Positions 5,264 to 8,857 of a stretch of DNA of 8,857 bases are shown here, one piece after another. The DNA is from Dehalococcoidia bacterium. GTDB lineage: Bacteria; Chloroflexota; Dehalococcoidia; DSTF01; JALHUB01. Position 1 is the first letter of the stretch. Each line of letters opens with the position of its first letter. The stretch lies in contig JALHUB010000177.1 in assembly GCA_022865685.1 (NCBI GenBank), positions 1 through 8,857 of the forward strand. Reading direction: 5' to 3'. A program made the translations under genes and the position numbers. The notes below the pieces were generated by a model. The model worked only from the letters and a program-made list of their open reading frames with translations, did not search any database and was not told the origin of the DNA.

Positions 5264-6283
5264 GTGACCAAGATGACAAAGCGCGAGCGGGTAGCGGCGG
5301 CGCTTGCCGGCGGCGAGGTCGACCGCGTTCCCGTCTCCTTCTGGGGCCACGATTACCTTCGAGAGTGGACGCCCGCCGGCCTCGCCGAGGCGACGCTGGA
5401 GCGCTTCCACCGCTACGACTGGGACTTCATCAAGGTAAACCCGCGCGCTACCTACTACGCCGAAGCCTGGGGCAGCCGCTACCGGCCGTCGGGCGATGCG
5501 TTGCACGGTCCGGTGAACGTCGACTACGTTCTGAAGACCGCGCGCGACCTCGACCGCATGGCGCCTGTCGACGTACAGGAGGGACCCTTCGGCGAGCAAC
5601 TCGCGGCGCTGCGCCTCATCGGCGAAGGGCTGGCCGGCAAGGCGCCCTTCATCCAGACGGTCTTCTCGCCGCTGTCCGTCATCGGCCGCCTGGCGAACGG
5701 CGACCTGGGCTTCGTGCGACGCTGCATGCTCGAGGATGGGGAAGCGCTGCATCGCGCCCTCGACGCCGTCGCTCAGACACTCGCGGCGTACGCGAAGGCC
5801 TGCCTCGACGCCGGCACGGACGGCATCTTCTTCGCGACCGTCGATTGGGCCACCTACGATGTCGCCACCGCCGAGCAGTATGCGGAATTCGGGCGGCCGT
5901 ATGATCTGCAGGTGCTGTCCGCCGTCGCCGAGGCCGAGTTCAACGTCCTGCACGTCTGCCGGAAGCACAACATGCTGGCTTCGATGCTCGACTATCCCGT
6001 TCACGCCTTCAACTGGGCGACACGGGAGACGGGCAATCCAAGCCTGGCGGAGATCCTGGCGCAGAGCGACCACGCTGTCATGGGCGGCGTCGCCGTGAGG
6101 ACCGTCAGCGAGGGGACGCCGGAGCAGGTGACGGCAGAGGTTGCGGAGGCGCTGGCGCAGACCGCGGGCCGTCGCTTTCTCCTGTCTGCCGGCTGCTCAA
6201 TACCGCCGCAGACGCCGGAGGCCAACCTGAAGGCGGCCGTCGCGGCCCTCTCGGCAAAGAAGAGGCGGTCGAGGAAACGATGA
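5264..6283 (+). CDS. Uroporphyrinogen decarboxylase-family protein with corrinoid-methyltransferase-like zinc motif
   Basis: TIM-barrel URO-D superfamily member, 339 residues. The family is visible at both ends: DRVPVSFWGHD (from residue 20), IKVNPRATYYAEAWG, and the closing LLSAGCSIPPQTPEANLKA. True HemE has an RQAGR substrate loop near the N-terminus; it is absent, so heme synthesis is unlikely. Instead H230-V-C232 (LHVCRKHN) and C311 (SAGCS) make an H-x-C-x(n)-C pattern like the zinc ligands of MtaA/MtbA methylcobamide:thiol methyltransferases, with similar spacing. A methyl-transfer role is an inference; no corrinoid protein gene is present in the window. GTG at 5264 has GGAG six bases upstream; ATG at 5273 lacks a well-spaced site, and a GTG at 5243 is less likely. 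Its TGA overlaps the ribF ATG (ATGA), suggesting translational coupling. The C-terminus is Lys/Arg-rich (AKKRRSRKR). Confidence 0.88.
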   Translation: MTKMTKRERVAAALAGGEVDRVPVSFWGHDYLREWTPAGLAEATLERFHRYDWDFIKVNPRATYYAEAWGSRYRPSGDALHGPVNVDYVLKTARDLDRMAPVDVQEGPFGEQLAALRLIGEGLAGKAPFIQTVFSPLSVIGRLANGDLGFVRRCMLEDGEALHRALDAVAQTLAAYAKACLDAGTDGIFFATVDWATYDVATAEQYAEFGRPYDLQVLSAVAEAEFNVLHVCRKHNMLASMLDYPVHAFNWATRETGNPSLAEILAQSDHAVMGGVAVRTVSEGTPEQVTAEVAEALAQTAGRRFLLSAGCSIPPQTPEANLKAAVAALSAKKRRSRKR

Positions 6284-7218
6284 CCGACGCCGCTTCGCCG
6301 CTGGGAGAGCTCGCGGTCGCCGGCCTCGACAAGGACACGGCCCTCACCATCGGCGTGTTCGACGGCGTGCATCGCGGCCACCTGTACCTGCTGGACGCCC
6401 TGCGCGAGCGGGCGGCGGACCGAGGCCTCGCGGTGGGCGTGATCACGCTGCACCCGCACCCCGCTCTCGTCCTCGACCCGCGCGCGAGCATCGCCTACCT
6501 CACGAGCCTCGAGGAGCGTATCCGGCTGCTGCGGGAAAGCGGCGTCGACTTCGCGCTGCCGCTGACGTTCACGCCGGAAGTGGCGCATCTTACCGCCGCC
6601 GAGTTCGCAGCGGCACTCCTGGAGCGGCTGCGCATGCGTTTCCTGCTCATCGGGCCGGACTTTGCCCTCGGCCGCGGCCGTCAGGGCGACGCGACGACGC
6701 TGGCGGAAATCGGCAGGCAGATGGTGTTCGAGGTCGAGCCACTGCCGCCACTGACAGAGAGCGGGCTCGTCGTCAGCTCGTCGGCCATCCGCGCCGCCCT
6801 TGAAGCGGGCGACATCGACACCGCGAACGACTTGCTGGGGCGGCCCTTCTCGCTGCACGGCCCCGTCGTCAGGGGCGTCGAGCGCGGCAGGATCATCGGC
6901 TTCCCTACGGCGAACCTCGCTATCGGCTCGGGCCTGGCGCTGCCGCCGTTCGGCGTCTACGTCACGCGCGCCTGGGTCGACGGCACGGGATATGCCTCCG
7001 TGACCAACATCGGCCGCAGGCCCACGTTCGACAATGGTGAACGTACGGTCGAGGTGCATATAATGGACTTTGACGGGGACTTCTATGGCAAAGAGGTGCG
7101 CGTCGACGTGCTGAAGCGCCTGCGCGGCGAGGTCCGCTTCGACAGCGCCGAAGCGCTCAGCGAGCAGATCCGCCGGGACGTGGCGGCGGCGCGACAGTAC
7201 TTCGAGGCGGGGCACTGA
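6280..7218 (+). CDS. ribF: Bifunctional riboflavin kinase / FMN adenylyltransferase
   Basis: Converts riboflavin to FMN and then FMN to FAD using ATP. At 312 residues it has normal two-domain length. The N-terminal adenylyltransferase domain has the nucleotidyltransferase motif GVFDGVHRGH (residues 25-34), LHPHPALVLDP, the LLIGPDFALGRGRQGD segment and VVSSSAIRAALEAGDI, the counterpart of the ISSTxIR motif. The C-terminal riboflavin kinase domain has the ATP-binding GRIIGFPTANL (F208-P-T-A-N212), TNIGRRPTF (from T242), and the VEVHIMDFDGDFYG segment supplying the catalytic glutamate. All key motifs are intact, so both activities are expected. The ATG overlaps the stop of the URO-D-like gene and has GAGGAA immediately upstream within that gene. 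The tyrS gene follows after 50 bp and may be co-transcribed. Confidence 0.97.
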   Translation: MTDAASPLGELAVAGLDKDTALTIGVFDGVHRGHLYLLDALRERAADRGLAVGVITLHPHPALVLDPRASIAYLTSLEERIRLLRESGVDFALPLTFTPEVAHLTAAEFAAALLERLRMRFLLIGPDFALGRGRQGDATTLAEIGRQMVFEVEPLPPLTESGLVVSSSAIRAALEAGDIDTANDLLGRPFSLHGPVVRGVERGRIIGFPTANLAIGSGLALPPFGVYVTRAWVDGTGYASVTNIGRRPTFDNGERTVEVHIMDFDGDFYGKEVRVDVLKRLRGEVRFDSAEALSEQIRRDVAAARQYFEAGH

Positions 7219-7268
7219 CAGGAACGTCGGCGTACCCCAGGCGTCGATAGACTCCGGACGAGACTGAC

Positions 7269-8576
7269 ATGCCATCTGTGGACGAGCAACTGAGACTTCT
7301 GATGCGCGGCGTCGTTTACGGCGACGAAGGCGTGGCGCGCGCCATGGAGAACGAGCTGCGCGAGCGCCTGGCGGAAGGACGCCCGCTGCGCGTCTATCTC
7401 GGCATCGACCCCACGGCGCCGGACCTGACGCTCGGCCACACGGTGCCGATGCGCAAGCTGCGCCAGTTCCAGCAGCTCGGCCACAAGGTGGTCCTGCTCA
7501 TCGGCGGCTTCACCGCGCTCGTCGGCGACCCCAGCGACAAGGACAGCGCCCGTCCCATGCTCACGCTGGAGGAGATCGAGGCGAACGGGCGCACCTACGC
7601 CGAGCAGGCGTTCAAGATACTCGACCCGGAGCTCACGGTCGTCCGCAACAACGCGGAGTGGTTGAGCAAGCTCACCTTCCAGGAGTTGATCAAGATCGCC
7701 TCCAAGTTCACCGTCGGGCAGTTCCTCCAGCGCGACAACTTCGCGAAGCGGCGCGAGCGCGGCGACCCCATCTACGTTCACGAGTTCTTCTACGCCTTCA
7801 TGCAGGCCTACGACGCCGTCGCCCTAGAGACCGACGCGCAGGTGGGCGCCACCGAGCAGCTCTTCAACCTCATGGCCGGCCGCACCCTCCAGCGCGCCTA
7901 CGGCCAGCGACCGCAAATCGCCATCTGCATGCCGATCCTCGTCGGCACCGACGGCCGCCTGCGCATGTCCAAGAGCCAGGGCAACTACATTGCCCTCAAC
8001 GACTCGCCGGAGGAGATGTACGGCAAGGTGATGTCGCTGCCGGACGACGTGATGATCGACTACTTCACGCTGGTGACGGACGTGCCGTCGGAGGACATCG
8101 AGAAGATACGACGCAAGCTGGCGGAGCGCTCCGTGAACCCGATGGACGTAAAGAAACGCCTCGCGCGCGAGATCGTCACCGACCTGCACGGCGCGAAGGC
8201 CGCGGCCACTGCCCAGGAGTCTTTCGCCCGCACCTTTCAGCAGGGCGCGACACCCGAAGACATGATCGAGTTTGCGCTGTCGTTTAGAGACTTCCCAGGG
8301 GGTAGAGGGTCGATAACACTCCGCGATGTTGGCGGCCAGGCAGAGACGGAGACCAGCATCAGGACGTACTCTCTTCCGCACGTGCTTGCTTTCTCAGGCG
8401 TTGTCGCCAGCGTTTCAGAGGCTCGAAGGCTCATCACGCAAGGTGCAGTGGAAAGGGTCAGCAATGAACAGCATGAGACTCTGCAGGATGTGCTGGTGCC
8501 ACTGAGCGACGGGGATGTGCTGCGAGTCGGCAAGCACCGCTTCCTCCGCATTGTGGACGCGGACAAGCGGGAATAA
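7269..8576 (+). CDS. tyrS: Tyrosyl-tRNA synthetase
   Basis: Class I aminoacyl-tRNA synthetase charging tRNA-Tyr; 435 residues, the usual bacterial length. The first catalytic signature is TLGHT (residues 54-58, HIGH-type) within YLGIDPTAPDLTLGHTVPMRKL, followed by LLIGGFTALVGDPSDK. Tyrosine-site segments include YVHEFFYAFMQAYDAVAL and AQVGATEQLFNLMAGR, and the second signature is RMSKS (232-236) in RMSKSQGNYIAL. These variants point to the second (TyrZ-like) bacterial TyrRS group. The C-terminal S4-like RNA-binding domain covers roughly residues 370-430 (VVASVSEARRLITQGAVERV). The ATG at 7269 has only a weak purine-rich site (GACGAG). From about codon 337 (8277) codon use becomes clearly richer in A/T-ending codons than in the rest of the gene, although the protein reads normally; see findings. 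Confidence 0.97.
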   Translation: MPSVDEQLRLLMRGVVYGDEGVARAMENELRERLAEGRPLRVYLGIDPTAPDLTLGHTVPMRKLRQFQQLGHKVVLLIGGFTALVGDPSDKDSARPMLTLEEIEANGRTYAEQAFKILDPELTVVRNNAEWLSKLTFQELIKIASKFTVGQFLQRDNFAKRRERGDPIYVHEFFYAFMQAYDAVALETDAQVGATEQLFNLMAGRTLQRAYGQRPQIAICMPILVGTDGRLRMSKSQGNYIALNDSPEEMYGKVMSLPDDVMIDYFTLVTDVPSEDIEKIRRKLAERSVNPMDVKKRLAREIVTDLHGAKAAATAQESFARTFQQGATPEDMIEFALSFRDFPGGRGSITLRDVGGQAETETSIRTYSLPHVLAFSGVVASVSEARRLITQGAVERVSNEQHETLQDVLVPLSDGDVLRVGKHRFLRIVDADKRE

Positions 8577-8582
8577 CAAGAA

Positions 8583-8649
8583 CGCGTAGAGCGGGCATCT
8601 TGCCCGCGAATTGGGAAGAATTGGTCGGGCGAGACGCCCGACCTACGCG
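8583..8649. repeat. Double-hairpin palindromic repeat (REPIN-like) after tyrS
   Basis: Seven bases after the tyrS stop, CGCGTAG (8583-8589) is repeated inverted as CTACGCG (8643-8649). Between them lie two perfect hairpins: GCGGGCA-TCT-TGCCCGC (8591-8607) and GGTCGGGCG-AGA-CGCCCGACC (8623-8643), joined by an AT-richer linker. The second hairpin is the reverse complement of the first at its core, with a compensatory A-T to G-C change. The whole could fold as a three-way junction. It has the form of an extragenic REP-doublet element and could also stabilise or end the tyrS transcript, but no T-run follows. Confidence 0.7.
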
Positions 8650-8683
8650 ATACGGATTAGGCGGACGCGGCTAGAGGCATAGC

Positions 8684-8857
8684 GTGGACTTCGATTTCCA
8701 GATCGACCTCACGGAGATGGCGAACTCCCTCGACACCGCGGACGTCGTCGCCCTCTACTTCCCGCTCCTGCGCAAGACCCTCATCGTCGACGCACGCTCC
8801 AGCGCCGTCGACGCACCGATGGTCAAGATCGTCGAGATGGTCGCGACGCCGGAGGAA
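8684..8857 (+). CDS. Unrecognised protein, N-terminal 58 codons (runs off the right edge)
   Basis: A frame opens at GTG 8684 and stays open to the window end. It begins VDFDFQIDLTEMANSLDTADVVALYFPLLRKTLIVDAR and continues through a Val-rich segment (MVKIVEMVATPEE). AGAGG lies six bases before the GTG, and an in-frame TAG at 8672-8674 blocks further extension, so the start is well supported. Codons are strongly G/C-ending, as in the neighbouring confident genes, which supports real coding. The sequence has a predicted strand-helix-strand character with no signal peptide or membrane segment. I do not recognise a family from this fragment and assign no function. It lies 107 bp after tyrS, past the palindromic repeat, so co-transcription is uncertain. 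Confidence 0.7.
   Translation, partial: MDFDFQIDLTEMANSLDTADVVALYFPLLRKTLIVDARSSAVDAPMVKIVEMVATPEE

Noticed and set aside
5264..6283. Annotation as HemE (uroporphyrinogen decarboxylase proper)
   Set aside because: The RQAGR substrate-binding loop near the N-terminus is missing and the zinc-type H-x-C...C pattern is present, so only family membership is supported.
6001..7275. A 424-codon minus-strand frame opposite the end of the URO-D-like gene and ribF
   Set aside because: Antisense shadow of high-GC codons; RibF motifs on the plus strand are complete and the antisense product is Arg/Ala/Asp-rich without a domain.
8583..8649. CRISPR repeat or simple terminator
   Set aside because: There is no repeat-spacer periodicity, and no T-run follows either hairpin; the nested inverted structure fits a REP-type element better.

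Overview
The window is GC-rich bacterial DNA with strong G/C preference at third codon positions, tightly packed genes and GTG starts. None of the genes fixes the taxon. The mix of Ku/LigD repair, stand-alone regulators, a URO-D paralogue and two-domain RibF would suit a Chloroflexota-like or other high-GC soil or sediment bacterium, but that is a weak inference.

Layout: the left half (1-4433) is read from the minus strand. In transcription order it holds a hemerythrin-like protein, a stand-alone response-regulator receiver, a small XRE-type helix-turn-helix protein, the end-joining protein Ku, and LigD, which runs off the left edge before its polymerase domain. The right half (4605-8857) is read from the plus strand. 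It holds an SRPBCC-fold protein, a URO-D-family protein with a zinc-methyltransferase motif, RibF (FAD synthesis), tyrosyl-tRNA synthetase, a compact palindromic repeat, and the first 58 codons of an unrecognised gene. The two halves diverge from a roughly 170-bp spacer at 4434-4604. There is no tRNA, rRNA, CRISPR array or transposase gene. No gap without a gene exceeds 300 bases.

How the genes fit together: Ku and LigD form a two-gene non-homologous end-joining operon. They share one reading frame and are separated by a single TAA and seven codons. The XRE protein, receiver and hemerythrin look like an accessory regulatory and stress neighbourhood, but a shared pathway is not shown. The URO-D-like gene and ribF overlap by ATGA and are probably translationally coupled.

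Most worth a second look: a promoter followed by mutually exclusive hairpins in the leader of the URO-D-like gene (attenuator-like); the H-x-C...C motif in that protein; an abrupt codon-use change in the last ~100 codons of tyrS, beside a REPIN-like double-hairpin element with compensatory base changes; and the near-fusion of ku and ligD. I did not find a convincing new multi-gene system. The novelty here is mainly regulatory and structural.
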